A stretch of 42,332 nt of DNA. It comes from a virus. Positions 1 through 6,961 of this stretch are shown here, one piece after another. Within the stretch, counting starts at the first letter, position 1; every line of letters begins with the position of its first letter. Where the stretch lies: positions 1-42,332 of the IMG/VR virus record IMGVR_UViG_3300017666_000003. One strand, written 5' to 3'. The position numbers and the translations under genes are program-made. A model generated the notes under the pieces. That model was not told the DNA's origin and did no database searches. It saw nothing but the letters and a program-made list of their open reading frames with translations.

Positions 1-114
1 ATATTGGGTTACTATTTGAACACGTCGCAGGAAACGACACGGACAATCACGCATGAGGCCAGCCCACACGGATGGCCCCTAGCTTGAAAGCCGAGTCACT
101 TAGATGGACAGCCG
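1..114. repeat. Terminal direct repeat, left copy
   Basis: These 114 bases are identical to 42219-42332, so the sequence closes on itself as a 42,218-bp circle. The copy covers part of the early promoter and the first codons of the gene at 104. This is best read as assembly overlap of a circular or permuted molecule. A true 114-bp virion terminal repeat is less likely because the terminase is of the GpA/cos type. Confidence 0.95.
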
Positions 115-457
115 CAACGCACTAATACAGATGCTCAACCGAACCTTAACCAGATCCAAAGAAACCTCCTCCCGAGTCCAGACTCGTGTCGCGGCCAAAT
201 TGTGTCTCAACCAATTCGAGGTCACGGAGAACGGGGAAACCCGGATCGTCGATTGCGACAACTCGACCGTCGGAGGTCGACGCGGCTTATGCCAGTCATG
301 CGCACGAGAGTTTTACGACTCGCTCAAGTTCGGGACCATTTCGGAGGCCGACCTACACGAGCGAAAGATGATTCAAAAAGGCCTAGTCCTCGGACGTGAC
401 GAGCTACGGGAGCGACATCCCAACCGCAAGTCACTGATTCGACGACGTCGGGCATAA
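104..457 (+). CDS. Small early protein with a probable zinc-binding site
   Basis: 117 residues, first gene downstream of the divergent control region, so probably expressed early. The middle carries four cysteines (near residues 34, 50, 63 and 66), the last two as a CxxC in a Gly-Leu-Cys-Gln-Ser-Cys-Ala-Arg context, which looks like a small treble-clef or zinc-ribbon knuckle. The C-terminus is very basic (ends RKSLIRRRRA), suggesting nucleic-acid contact. A second in-frame ATG lies at 131; I keep the first because it follows the promoter without another ORF. No family is recognised. The 15-base spacing to the next gene suggests cotranscription. Confidence 0.65.
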   Translation: MDSRNALIQMLNRTLTRSKETSSRVQTRVAAKLCLNQFEVTENGETRIVDCDNSTVGGRRGLCQSCAREFYDSLKFGTISEADLHERKMIQKGLVLGRDELRERHPNRKSLIRRRRA

Positions 458-471
458 ACGAGGGTTTACAC

Positions 472-732
472 ATGGCAACGGTTATCGATCCCATCGAGAC
501 AAAGTTTAAGGTTGGTGACACAGTCACTTGCATTAAGAGCAACGCAAAGCTCGTCGGCAAAATTCAATCGGTCAAGAACTCAAGCGTACTGATTAGCTGG
601 AACGGATTTCCTCATGGAATCTGGTACACCCGGCAATTGATCATGAGCATGGGGATTTTAGTTGGTGAACCTTCAGGAACGCCAAACCTTTCCAAGTCGG
701 TTGTATACGGAACGATCGACGTTTTGGCATAG
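472..732 (+). CDS. Hypothetical protein, SH3/KOW-like
   Basis: 86 residues, starting 14 bases after the previous stop. The first half (FKVGDTVTCIKSNAKLVGKI, then alternating hydrophobic positions and WNGFPHGIWY) has the look of a small SH3-like or KOW-type beta barrel that binds nucleic acid or protein. This is a fold impression only; I do not recognise a named family. It ends just before a long noncoding region with hairpins, so it probably closes a two-gene early transcript. Confidence 0.6.
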   Translation: MATVIDPIETKFKVGDTVTCIKSNAKLVGKIQSVKNSSVLISWNGFPHGIWYTRQLIMSMGILVGEPSGTPNLSKSVVYGTIDVLA

Positions 733-834
733 ATACAGCCACGCTAACGAGGGCAGGAGCGTCACGGATGCTCGAGGTCGGACGAGCCGGCCAAGCGTGG
801 ATTTTTCGGCACTCTCATGGAGCGTCGAGTTGCT

Positions 835-865
835 GCCCCGAGGGATACGGATCTCTCGGGGCTTT
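835..865 (+). terminator. Hairpin with short T run
   Basis: Perfect 8-bp stem GCCCCGAG / CTCGGGGC (835-842 with 855-862), 12-base loop, then TTT. A weak intrinsic terminator for the first early transcript, or a structured leader. Confidence 0.45.
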
Positions 866-1027
866 AGACCACAACCGTACGCTAGCGCGTTTCGGCTAAT
901 CAGCCGCAGGGCGCTAGCCCCCGGTTGATACAAGCCCGAAGCGCAAGCGAGGGATAAGAACCAATCATCGAGCCGGCATAGAGTCGAGTGAGGTCGTTTC
1001 AAACCGGCTTGATGATTCCAAACCAAG

Positions 1028-1085
1028 GCGGCTCCGGTCCTTGCGGGTGCAGGGTCAATCGGGTCAACACCGGAGCCGCTTTTTT
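1028..1085 (+). terminator. Strong Rho-independent terminator
   Basis: Perfect 11-bp GC-rich stem GCGGCTCCGGT (1028-1038) with ACCGGAGCCGC (1069-1079), followed directly by six T. The 30-base loop is long for a terminator, but stem and T run are canonical. Confidence 0.8.
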
Positions 1086-1241
1086 GATTCATAGTCATCC
1101 TGGCTCCATCGACAGATGTAACTACTGACTTTGACTTGTGTAGCAGGATAAGCAAGTCGACTGAGCCCCACAGCTTTGAGGTTGAAACGGTACAGATTCA
1201 AAAGGGGATAGCCGTGACGGGTGGAGAGAGTGCCACATTTT

Positions 1242-1363
1242 GCATCGGCGGCGTGTGGGAAACGCGGGCCGAACAACACGAAAAAAGCGAGTCTCTCTCG
1301 TCTCGCGGCCAGTACATCGGGTTGTTTGGTTTGACAGAGAGGGTTCAACTCCCTCCCGATGCA
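1242..1363 (+). ncRNA. tRNA-like element (tRNA-derived or regulatory RNA)
   Basis: The 3' end looks like a tRNA: T arm GAGGG-TTCAACT-CCCTC (1339-1355), then CCGATGC and a discriminator-like A at 1363. A matching 5' acceptor strand GCATCGG sits at 1242-1248, followed by a D-arm-like hairpin GCGT/ACGC (1251-1265). The interval between the arms is about 70 bases, there is no recognisable anticodon arm, and position 8 is not T. A competing fold pairs CCAGT-a-CATCGGG (1309-1321) with CCCGATG-c-ACTGG (1355-1367). It may be a decayed tRNA, a tRNA 3' fragment from recombination, or a leader RNA for the next gene. Confidence 0.3.
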
Positions 1364-1402
1364 CTGGAACAACAAACCAAACCAATCAGAAAGGACACAC
1401 CA

Positions 1403-1816
1403 ATGCACCTCGACACCTTAATGTCGCTTCAATCGGCGTTGATCACCGCCGCCACACGGATAGGCAACGAGCGAATCGAGATCCGCGAGCCCGGCGGCTT
1501 GCGGCTCATCGCCCACGACGTCGACTCATCACTCGACGAAGCGTACATGGATCTCCGCGATCACACCGATGACGGACCAAACACCCTACTCTCCCTCGGA
1601 TCCATGCTCCGGATACTTGGCCGGTCGGTCGAAATGACACGCACCGTCGACGGCATCACACAGCCCGTCGATCTCATCAACCACGCCGTTCCCGTTTGGT
1701 TACACGAACCCCAGATCGAGAAGCTCCGCCAATTCGCCGAGTCCCGACAGATCACCATCTCCCACGCCGCGAGCTTGTTCATTCTCAGCGGATTACAGAT
1801 TTCGAATTGGAACTAA
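1403..1816 (+). CDS. Hypothetical early protein
   Basis: 137 residues. The open frame extends upstream through the tRNA-like element, but the start at 1403 is preferred because AAGGA stands about seven bases upstream, in a leader (AGAAAGGACACACCA) that recurs almost unchanged before the gene at 4942. The protein is acidic and helical, with a C-terminal hydrophobic stretch (ISHAASLFILSGLQI) too short and mixed for a clear membrane segment. The C-terminal half (residues about 100-130, ending in a hydrophobic helix) could be a small helix-turn-helix, but I cannot assign it. It opens a run of small same-strand genes to 8243. Confidence 0.65.
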   Translation: MHLDTLMSLQSALITAATRIGNERIEIREPGGLRLIAHDVDSSLDEAYMDLRDHTDDGPNTLLSLGSMLRILGRSVEMTRTVDGITQPVDLINHAVPVWLHEPQIEKLRQFAESRQITISHAASLFILSGLQISNWN

Positions 1817-1910
1817 GCCACTAATGACATTCGACATTTTTCAAATTGCAAAGCGAGTATTCCGTCGCTCGATTGCAAACCAACCCATGACGGACACAAA
1901 AAGGTTAAGC

Positions 1911-2192
1911 ATGACGAATACCAAATTTCAACGCGACGAATCCATCAAACTTGGCGACGTGGTCAGAGATCGAATCTCCGGATTCGAGGGAACGATCGTT
2001 GCCATCACCGAATGGCTCAATGGATGCCGACGCATCACCATACAGCCTTCATCCTTGTTTGAGGGCAAACCGGTGGACAGCCACACTTTTGACGCGGAGC
2101 AAATCGTCAAAGTTTCAACAGGTCCGGAGTTATCTAAAACTCGCAAAGGTGGTCCCAGCATTTCGCCGCAACGGCATCGCGATCCCAAATAG
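1911..2192 (+). CDS. Conserved small phage/bacterial protein (IKLGDVVRDRISGF type)
   Basis: 93 residues. The frame is open from 1824, but I choose the ATG at 1911 because AAAGG stands nearby and homology-like content begins at once: residues reading IKLGDVVRDRISGFEGTIVA followed by a TEWLNGCRRITIQP block. This pattern is familiar from short proteins of unknown function in many phages and prophages, probably a small SH3-like barrel ending in a short tail. The last 25 residues are basic and low complexity. Function unknown; its context is early or metabolic genes. Confidence 0.7.
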   Translation: MTNTKFQRDESIKLGDVVRDRISGFEGTIVAITEWLNGCRRITIQPSSLFEGKPVDSHTFDAEQIVKVSTGPELSKTRKGGPSISPQRHRDPK

Positions 2193-2240
2193 ACAACGCC
2201 TAACACACTACGAACGATCTCTAACCACGGAAGCGAAGCA

Positions 2241-2693
2241 ATGAAGAACACCAAACACTACTACGTCGATCAATTCAACGAACCCATTGCCCCCCGTCGT
2301 CGTTATGCGGTTGGCAAATCCCGAGCGTCCGGCCAACTATGCGAGGCGTTCGAATGCGTCGAGACCGGCGAGCTAATGCTCCGCACCGTCAAGGGTGGCA
2401 CGATCACCCGCGTCTATGACGAGGATCTCGAGTATCGGCTTGATCCCTCCACAGTATTCACGCGAGTCGACGCCCAGGGGATGCCACTCGAGCGGCCCGA
2501 GGACGATCACGGCTCCTCGGTGCGATCCGCGATTATGCGAGCCCGACACTACAAGGATCAATTGCACGCCATCGAGCGAGACCTCATCACCGAGCTCGGG
2601 GCAGACGGGGACACCGAGTTGACGGACGCCATCATGCAAGCGATCCACGCCGACGGCAACTATCAACAGATCATGACCCTCATCGAATCCTAA
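2241..2693 (+). CDS. Hypothetical early protein
   Basis: 150 residues. The N-terminal 70 residues alternate basic and hydrophobic positions with a beta-rich look (GELMLRTVKGGTITRVYDED). The C-terminal half is helical and acidic. No family or catalytic motif is recognised. The ATG lies 48 bases after the preceding stop with weak Shine-Dalgarno (GAAGCAA). A half copy of the palindromic repeat follows at 2713-2738. Confidence 0.65.
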   Translation: MKNTKHYYVDQFNEPIAPRRRYAVGKSRASGQLCEAFECVETGELMLRTVKGGTITRVYDEDLEYRLDPSTVFTRVDAQGMPLERPEDDHGSSVRSAIMRARHYKDQLHAIERDLITELGADGDTELTDAIMQAIHADGNYQQIMTLIES

Positions 2694-2712
2694 TCACCCA
2701 TCTCGTTTCTTC

Positions 2713-2738
2713 GTAGCCGATCTCGCCAGAGATTGGAC
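2713..2738. repeat. Palindromic element, half copy
   Basis: One hairpin of the two-hairpin family: CCGATCTC, loop GCCA, GAGATTGG, preceded by GTAG. Lies between the genes at 2241 and 2864. Confidence 0.85.
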
Positions 2739-2863
2739 GGTTACCTTGGCCGGGTACCGATGGCAACCCCGGCGTTTAATAATCCATGATTCCCTTCTCT
2801 CGAGGCATGTTTGAGCGCATAGACTCGGGAGGAGGGGGTTTTCACCCTAAACCAATCGCACCA

Positions 2864-3214
2864 ATGACCGAATCCAAAACCGTACCAATCCGGATGGCCC
2901 GAGCCACCCAAGACGACGTCGATCGAGTCGTCAAATTCTTTCAACTCATAGAAGAGTACATGGAATACGGCACCTACACCCCACCCTCAGACGAGTTCGA
3001 GGAGGAATCGATTGTTCTCACCGAGGACGTTTTCGTTCATTACCTCCGGACACTCTGGGGCGGTCGGCAATCGAGCCAACCCGGCGTCGACTCCGCATGG
3101 TCACGAGTCGTCAACGGTTACGCGGTCCTCGTCGACAACGTATGCGATCCCAACAGCGATGTTCTCGAGTACAAACCCGAGATAGCCGCCAAGCTATCCC
3201 AACCCGACGCGTAA
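2864..3214 (+). CDS. Conserved phage hypothetical protein
   Basis: 116 residues from the ATG at 2864; the frame is open from 2786, but the ACCAATGACC context matches other starts here. The N-terminus is helical (DDVDRVVKFFQLIEEYMEYG). The C-terminal segment WSRVVNGYAVLVDNVCDPNS, ending in YKPEI, resembles a short conserved phage protein that I have seen in siphovirus early regions but cannot name. Function unknown. Confidence 0.65.
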   Translation: MTESKTVPIRMARATQDDVDRVVKFFQLIEEYMEYGTYTPPSDEFEEESIVLTEDVFVHYLRTLWGGRQSSQPGVDSAWSRVVNGYAVLVDNVCDPNSDVLEYKPEIAAKLSQPDA

Positions 3215-3359
3215 ACGAGGGACCGAACCACTACCGCCGCCCTTTCACATTTTTCGGGCACGTTACGACCGTACGAGTGTGGTCATTCTCCTAAAAAAAC
3301 TGACCGATCGATTGTTCTGAATAAGCACAACAATTGAGCTCGTACCTTTTGAAATTCCC

Positions 3360-3431
3360 GTAGCCGATCTCGTTAGAGATTGGATCGTACACCACCTCAG
3401 TAACCCTCCAATCTCTAACGAGATTGGCTAC
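3360..3431. repeat. Palindromic element, full copy
   Basis: Full two-hairpin element: CCGATCTC-GTTA-GAGATTGG, a 27-base spacer, then CCAATCTC-TAAC-GAGATTGG, enclosed by GTAGCC and GGCTAC. Intergenic, just upstream of the gene at 3453. Confidence 0.9.
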
Positions 3432-3452
3432 CGAAAACCGAGACAATTCGTT

Positions 3453-3758
3453 ATGGCACGCATCTCCGAACAGAACCGAAACGACCACTACGATGCCATC
3501 TTGGCCACCACACCGAGATCGCGGGCCCAAGTGTTCTTAGCCCTCGCCGATGCCGAGCCAAATGGTTTAACCCGATACGAGCTCGCCGAGTTGTTAAAGC
3601 GGCCCGTCTCGTCGATCTGCGCCCGAGTCCACGAGCTTGAAGAACAGAAACTCATCACCGAGACCGAGGACAAGCGAGACACCCAATACGGAGGCACGTC
3701 CGTCGTGTTACGGATCGCCGCCAATCTTCGCATCGTCAAGCAAATGACCATGTTTTGA
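3453..3758 (+). CDS. Winged-helix DNA-binding protein
   Basis: 101 residues. Residues about 22-70 form a winged-helix pattern: a first helix (AQVFLALADAEPNGLTRYEL), a recognition helix (VSSICARVHELEEQKLI) and a wing with basic turn (TEDKRDTQYGG). This architecture, common in phage early regions, suggests a transcriptional regulator or replication accessory factor that binds DNA as a dimer. There is no effector domain. The start at 3453 follows a full palindromic repeat by 21 bases, and no Shine-Dalgarno is visible. A half repeat follows the stop. Confidence 0.7.
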   Translation: MARISEQNRNDHYDAILATTPRSRAQVFLALADAEPNGLTRYELAELLKRPVSSICARVHELEEQKLITETEDKRDTQYGGTSVVLRIAANLRIVKQMTMF

Positions 3759-3761
3759 TTT

Positions 3762-3823
3762 GTAGCCGAAGTCGCCAAGACTTTGGATCCATCGTCCAAC
3801 CCTGGCCTCGTAGCCTCGTCCAC
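3762..3823. repeat. Half palindromic element plus GTAGCCTCGTCCACTAC element
   Basis: A half hairpin CCGAAGTC-GCCAA-GACTTTGG (3762-3787) is followed by the second repeat family, GTAGCCTCGTCCACTAC (about 3807-3823), and then by CAATC-type heptamers to 3862. Confidence 0.8.
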
Positions 3824-3863
3824 TACCCCAATCGCCAATCATCAATCTCAAATCTGAAATCCA

Positions 3864-4193
3864 ATGGAACGTCGTTTAACCGTACTCCACAACACCCTCG
3901 AAATCGCCGCGATCGCATCGACTTTTACCGGTTGGTTTTCGTGTTCCGACATCCACGAGATCTACAACGCCGACGTCGCCAAAGTTCATCGACGCACCGT
4001 TCTACGTTACTTGCACCAACTAACCGAAGCCGGATTACTCGACAAGAGACGAAAGCGGATCGTCATCGACGACATCAACGGATGCGTCGTCCGGTTGCAA
4101 TTCGGTTGGGTAGGATGGCCAGGCGTCATAGCCGCCCGCGAGACTCGACTAAAGCCCACCCCATTTTCAAAACGCAAGCCGATCGGGCGCTAG
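3864..4193 (+). CDS. Winged-helix protein, second copy of this fold
   Basis: 109 residues. The central part (ADVAKVHRRTVLRYLHQLTE, then AGLLDKRRKRIV) is a clear winged-helix recognition region with a basic wing. The C-terminal 35 residues (WPGVIAARETRLKPTPFSKR) are unstructured. The stop codon is the TAG of a GGGCGCTAGCCCC repeat, so the last codons are repeat-derived and the original end may have been elsewhere. Upstream lie CAATC heptamers instead of a Shine-Dalgarno site. Probably a regulator or an accessory factor for replication. Confidence 0.65.
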   Translation: MERRLTVLHNTLEIAAIASTFTGWFSCSDIHEIYNADVAKVHRRTVLRYLHQLTEAGLLDKRRKRIVIDDINGCVVRLQFGWVGWPGVIAARETRLKPTPFSKRKPIGR

Positions 4194-4206
4194 CCCCGGT
4201 TGTCCC

Positions 4207-4274
4207 GTAGCCGAAGTCGCCAGACTTTGGACGCAAACCAACAAACCATCCAATCTCTTGGCGAGATCGGCTAC
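4207..4274. repeat. Palindromic element, full copy
   Basis: CCGAAGTC-GCCA-GACTTTGG, spacer, CCAATCTC-TTGGC-GAGATCGG, enclosed by GTAGCC and GGCTAC. Intergenic. Confidence 0.9.
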
Positions 4275-4286
4275 CAACAATAACCC

Positions 4287-4589
4287 ATGAAACGCAAACA
4301 CAAATACTCCGCCCAGCCCACCGTTTACGACGGGATCCGGTTCGCCTCCAAACGCGAGGCCAAACGGTACCTCGAATTGAAACTCCTCGAGAAGGCCGGC
4401 AGGATCAGTAATCTACGCCGGCAAGTCCGATACCCGCTCGTCATCGAGACCACCTATGTCGCCGATTTTGTATACGACGAGAAGGGCGAGGAGATCGTCG
4501 AGGACGTTAAGGGACACCGCACCCGCGAGTATCTACAAAAGCGTCGACACATGAAGAAGCAACACAACATCGATATTCGCGAGACTTGA
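4287..4589 (+). CDS. DUF1064-family nuclease-like protein
   Basis: 100 residues, the usual length for DUF1064. It opens with the family pattern of basic residues, a DGIRFASKREAKRYLELKLL helix, a basic strand (RQVRYPL), YVADFVYDEKGEEIVEDVKG and a basic end. The D-E-D/VKG acids and lysine resemble the catalytic core of restriction-endonuclease-fold enzymes, and the family is often described as a phage Holliday-junction-resolvase or VRR-like nuclease. A role in phage recombination or replication intermediates is inferred from family and early position. The start is well placed after a full palindromic repeat. A terminator-like hairpin follows the stop. Confidence 0.8.
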   Translation: MKRKHKYSAQPTVYDGIRFASKREAKRYLELKLLEKAGRISNLRRQVRYPLVIETTYVADFVYDEKGEEIVEDVKGHRTREYLQKRRHMKKQHNIDIRET

Positions 4590-4595
4590 ACGTAG

Positions 4596-4619
4596 GACGG
4601 GTCTCCAGGCCCGTCTTTT
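4596..4619 (+). terminator. GACGGG/CCCGTC hairpin with T run
   Basis: Stem GACGGG, loop TCTCCAGG, CCCGTC, then TTTT. The same hairpin family recurs at 18036-18055 and 36713-36732, each time directly after a stop codon, so it may be a dispersed terminator cassette. Confidence 0.65.
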
Positions 4620-4645
4620 CTACCTCCAACCAAAAGGACAACCAA

Positions 4646-4885
4646 ATGACCAAACAGAGTTACGCCGCCATGATGGCCAACGCATGGAACCGAGCCGCCA
4701 ATTTCAATTTGATCGCTTCCATCGGCGACACCATCAAATGCAAATCCGACGTCGGCACGTTGTTCGACGTCACAACCGTCTCAGAAGCGTTCGCGTTACC
4801 AGATGGATCAGTGCATGTCATGATCCGGACCCTATCGGGGAATAACATCTTCCAAAAGAACATCGACGTCCTTTCCCCTTCGTAG
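4646..4885 (+). CDS. Hypothetical early protein
   Basis: 79 residues. The frame is open from 4586, but AAAAGGA precedes the ATG at 4646 at good distance, while the upstream part crosses a terminator. The sequence is a helical N-terminus (YAAMMANAWNRAANFNLIAS) and then a short beta-rich region (GTLFDVTTVSEAFALPDGSV). No family recognised. The stop TAG lies in a degenerate palindromic repeat (4882-4917). Confidence 0.6.
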   Translation: MTKQSYAAMMANAWNRAANFNLIASIGDTIKCKSDVGTLFDVTTVSEAFALPDGSVHVMIRTLSGNNIFQKNIDVLSPS

Positions 4886-4917
4886 CAACTCATTCAATCT
4901 CGAACGAGATCGGCTAC
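4882..4917. repeat. Palindromic element, degraded copy
   Basis: A shortened copy: GTAGC, then TCAATCTC-GAAC-GAGATCGGCTAC. It supplies the stop codon of the gene that ends at 4885. Confidence 0.75.
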
Positions 4918-4941
4918 CAAATCATAAGAAAGGACACACTA

Positions 4942-5439
4942 ATGGGATTTATGAAAAACTCAGCCGCATGGCATGCACGCTACCAAGCACAGACACCTAA
5001 CGAGGCCGTCAATCACGCCGTCACCATCATGGAGTTTGGGCCGCACGACCGAGTCAGTCGGCGGATCGTAGCTCAGGTATTGCATTACATCTTGACCAAG
5101 GGCGAGGTCTACGGAGCCGGTCCAGCGATCGCAGCTCCGCTCGGCATCAATTACCACTCCACCGTCCAATCGCTCAACATACTACGCGAGTTTGGTCTTA
5201 TCGTAGGCACTCGCGATAAGGGCGTACAGCGTTACGTCGTCGATCAAAAGAGGCTTGCCAATCCCAGCCGCAAGCGATGCGTAGAGATACAGAAAAAGCA
5301 GATCAAAGCCAAGCGAGAAGCGAGAAAAGCGGACAAACCTCGCGGCCGTTGCAAATGCGGTTGTAAGCCCGAGCGTTGGGTCGATGGAGTTTGTCTCCTC
5401 TGTCACACCCGAGAGTGCATCGCGAACGGAACCGTTTAA
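4942..5439 (+). CDS. Winged-helix protein with C-terminal zinc ribbon
   Basis: 165 residues. Residues about 45-100 form a winged helix (IAAPLGINYHSTVQSLNILR as recognition region, then an FGLIVGTRDKG wing). A strongly basic linker (KKQIKAKREARKADKPRGR) follows, and then a cysteine cluster CKCGCKP...GVCLLCHTREC that should bind zinc. Such a helix-turn-helix plus zinc-ribbon pair fits a phage transcription factor or a primase-like accessory; there are no catalytic motifs. AAAGGA in the AGAAAGGACACACTA leader fixes the start. Confidence 0.7.
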   Translation: MGFMKNSAAWHARYQAQTPNEAVNHAVTIMEFGPHDRVSRRIVAQVLHYILTKGEVYGAGPAIAAPLGINYHSTVQSLNILREFGLIVGTRDKGVQRYVVDQKRLANPSRKRCVEIQKKQIKAKREARKADKPRGRCKCGCKPERWVDGVCLLCHTRECIANGTV

Positions 5440-5544
5440 AGATTTGCGATTTGAGATTGGCGATTTGCGATTGATGCAAACCAAGAATACCAGCCCGACG
5501 CGCAAGCGAGGGATTTACACATCACACCAACCCAGGAACAAACC
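5440..5544. repeat. Repeat-only intergenic stretch
   Basis: Contains reversed CAATC-type heptamers (GATTTGCGATTTGAGATTGG and onward, about 5442-5474), followed by a copy of the CCCGACGCGCAAGCGAGGGA family (5494-5513). No gene. Confidence 0.8.
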
Positions 5545-5799
5545 ATGAACCGACAAGCACGATTGCACGCCCCACCTGACGACGAACGACGATGGACCGA
5601 TCACGGAAATGTTTCTTTATTGGAAGCAGCCCGGCAGCAAGCGATAGTTGTCTCTCGTCGAGTCCGATCGACTGGCATCTTTCACATCGAGGTTCGGTGC
5701 GAAGACAGTCCAGAGATACCGACTAGCATCTTTCGCGTCCAAGTTTCTCCGACTGCCACCGTCCTTAATCCTCGCCTCGACACCGACACGGACTCGTAG
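5545..5799 (+). CDS. Hypothetical early protein
   Basis: 84 residues. The first half is charged and helical (VSLLEAARQQAIVVSRRVRS). The second half has a short beta region (FHIEVRCEDSPEI) and a low-complexity end. The stop TAG belongs to a TCGTAGCCTCGTCCACTACC repeat, so the native C-terminus may have been changed by repeat insertion. Start context AACAAACCATG without Shine-Dalgarno. No family recognised. Confidence 0.5.
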   Translation: MNRQARLHAPPDDERRWTDHGNVSLLEAARQQAIVVSRRVRSTGIFHIEVRCEDSPEIPTSIFRVQVSPTATVLNPRLDTDTDS

Positions 5800-5849
5800 C
5801 CTCGTCCACTACCAACACTCACACCAATCGGCAATCATCAATCACCCGT

Positions 5850-6911
5850 ATGGACACACGTTATCAAATAGCCAAGTGGCGAGAGAAGTACGAGACATCG
5901 GACTCGCGCAAACACAAAACGTTGACATGGATTTCTATTCCAATCGAGTTTGGGGCAGATTACTACGCGTTGATTGAGGAGTTTGGCGATGAGGCTGGAT
6001 TGATGGAGTCGGTATGGTTCGCTTTATTGCGGATCGCCGCGTCCAATCCGGTAAAAGATCGACGGGGTGTTTTAGTCAACGACAACGGGAGGCCATATAG
6101 TCATCTTTACTACGAGATGAAAAGCCATCGCCCAGCGAACCTTTTTGCCCGGCTCATAGAGTGGGCTGCCCGTCCCGAGATCGGTTGGCTCGTCGAGTGG
6201 ACCGAATCCGCACCGGCTCCCGCTCTCGTAGCCGAAGTCGCCAAGACTTTGGACGCATCACCGGAACCCATCCAATCTCTGGCGAGATCGGCTACCGAAC
6301 CCACGAAACCCCAACAAAACACAACGCCCGATCCTCAACCGGTTAACAATCGATCAGTAATCGATCAGATACAGGTTGACGATCGACCGCCAATCGACCT
6401 ACCTAACCTAACCTTACCTAACCAAACCTTACCCATCATCGATCGATCTATCGATCGATCGATAGCCACCGACCCGCAACCGGTTGGCACCCAGGCGACA
6501 ACCCGCCCCAGCCCGACACCCAACGGCAGTTCAGATCCGTTGGCCAAGGCTCGGGATCGGATGGATCGATTGATTGATGATAAAGTTTTTTTGAAGGAGG
6601 TTTGTGAACTCGCAACCAACCTCAAAAAAGGCAAAGTCCACAAGCATTTGTTTTGGCACAAGGCCACCCGGGAAGAGGTTTGGCAGATCGTTTTCGCTGG
6701 ATGCGTGTTTGGTCGCGAGTGCCTCGAGAATTGCATGTACACCATCGCCAACGGCACCAAACAAGGCCCCGTTCTCAAGCCCCAAAAGTACATCGACGCC
6801 TCGTTTCGCAAGATGCTCCACGAGGGCCACGGCGTGTCCTGGGAGCAGCTCCGCAACCACATCCCCGTCCCAGCTCCACCGCGTCCCGAACCCGTTCCCG
6901 TTTCTTCGTAG
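5850..6911 (+). CDS. Replisome-organizer-like replication protein with inserted repeat
   Basis: 353 residues. The N-terminal 110 residues fit phage replisome organizers: WISIPIEF, a helical FGDEAGLMESVWFALLRIAA, RRGVLVNDNGRPYS, and EIGWLVEW at the end of a winged-helix-like fold. Residues 127-149 are a translated palindromic element (VAEVAKTLD, then PIQSLARSAT). A proline-, asparagine- and aspartate-rich linker (150-225) follows, whose DNA contains iteron-like repeats. The C-terminal helical domain (230-335) would contact other replication proteins. It probably loads the host replicative helicase at an origin, as lambda O does; no helicase or polymerase is encoded nearby. The stop TAG is in a half repeat (6908-6931). 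Confidence 0.6.
   Translation: MDTRYQIAKWREKYETSDSRKHKTLTWISIPIEFGADYYALIEEFGDEAGLMESVWFALLRIAASNPVKDRRGVLVNDNGRPYSHLYYEMKSHRPANLFARLIEWAARPEIGWLVEWTESAPAPALVAEVAKTLDASPEPIQSLARSATEPTKPQQNTTPDPQPVNNRSVIDQIQVDDRPPIDLPNLTLPNQTLPIIDRSIDRSIATDPQPVGTQATTRPSPTPNGSSDPLAKARDRMDRLIDDKVFLKEVCELATNLKKGKVHKHLFWHKATREEVWQIVFAGCVFGRECLENCMYTIANGTKQGPVLKPQKYIDASFRKMLHEGHGVSWEQLRNHIPVPAPPRPEPVPVSS
6228..6295 (+). repeat. Palindromic element inside the replication gene, in frame
   Basis: Full two-hairpin copy (CCGAAGTC-GCCAA-GACTTTGG and CCAATCTC-TGGC-GAGATCGG) translated as VAEVAKTLD...IQSLARSAT. It lies between the DNA-binding-like domain and the linker, without breaking the frame. Confidence 0.9.
6347..6462. 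other. Candidate replication origin within the initiator gene
   Basis: Direct repeats AATCGATCAG at 6347-6356 and 6358-6367, then CCTAACC/CCTTACC-type repeats at about 6400-6432, then an alternating ATCGATCG tract (6437-6462) rich in GATC and ClaI-like palindromes. Clusters of short repeats inside the linker part of an initiator gene match the lambda O arrangement, where the origin lies in the gene. The tract is not strongly AT-rich, so this remains a hypothesis. Confidence 0.4.
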
Positions 6912-6931
6912 CCGATCTCGTCAGAGATTGG
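6908..6931. repeat. Palindromic element, half copy
   Basis: GTAG + CCGATCTC-GTCA-GAGATTGG; its TAG is the stop codon of the replication gene. Confidence 0.85.
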
Positions 6932-6961
6932 ATTCATCACACCAACCCAGGAATTAAACCA

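Larger units (their letters stand above)
733..1402. other. 670-base noncoding region rich in hairpins and repeats
   Basis: I see no convincing gene here; open frames on both strands have no start context or recognisable protein. It holds a hairpin with arms 739-745 and 794-800 followed by A plus five T; a second hairpin at 835-862; repeats of the GCTAGCGC/GGCGCTAGCCCCC family (about 880-925) and the AGCGCAAGCGAGGGA family (about 930-951); a strong terminator at 1028-1085; and a tRNA-like element at 1242-1363. A regulatory or small-RNA role is possible. Confidence 0.7.

Noticed and set aside
1-114. True direct terminal repeat of a virion genome
   Set aside because: Short, inside a promoter and gene start, and the GpA-type terminase suggests cohesive ends. 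Assembly overlap is simpler.
673-1155. Minus-strand 160-codon open frame
   Set aside because: Runs through repeats and a terminator hairpin, without recognisable start or protein character.
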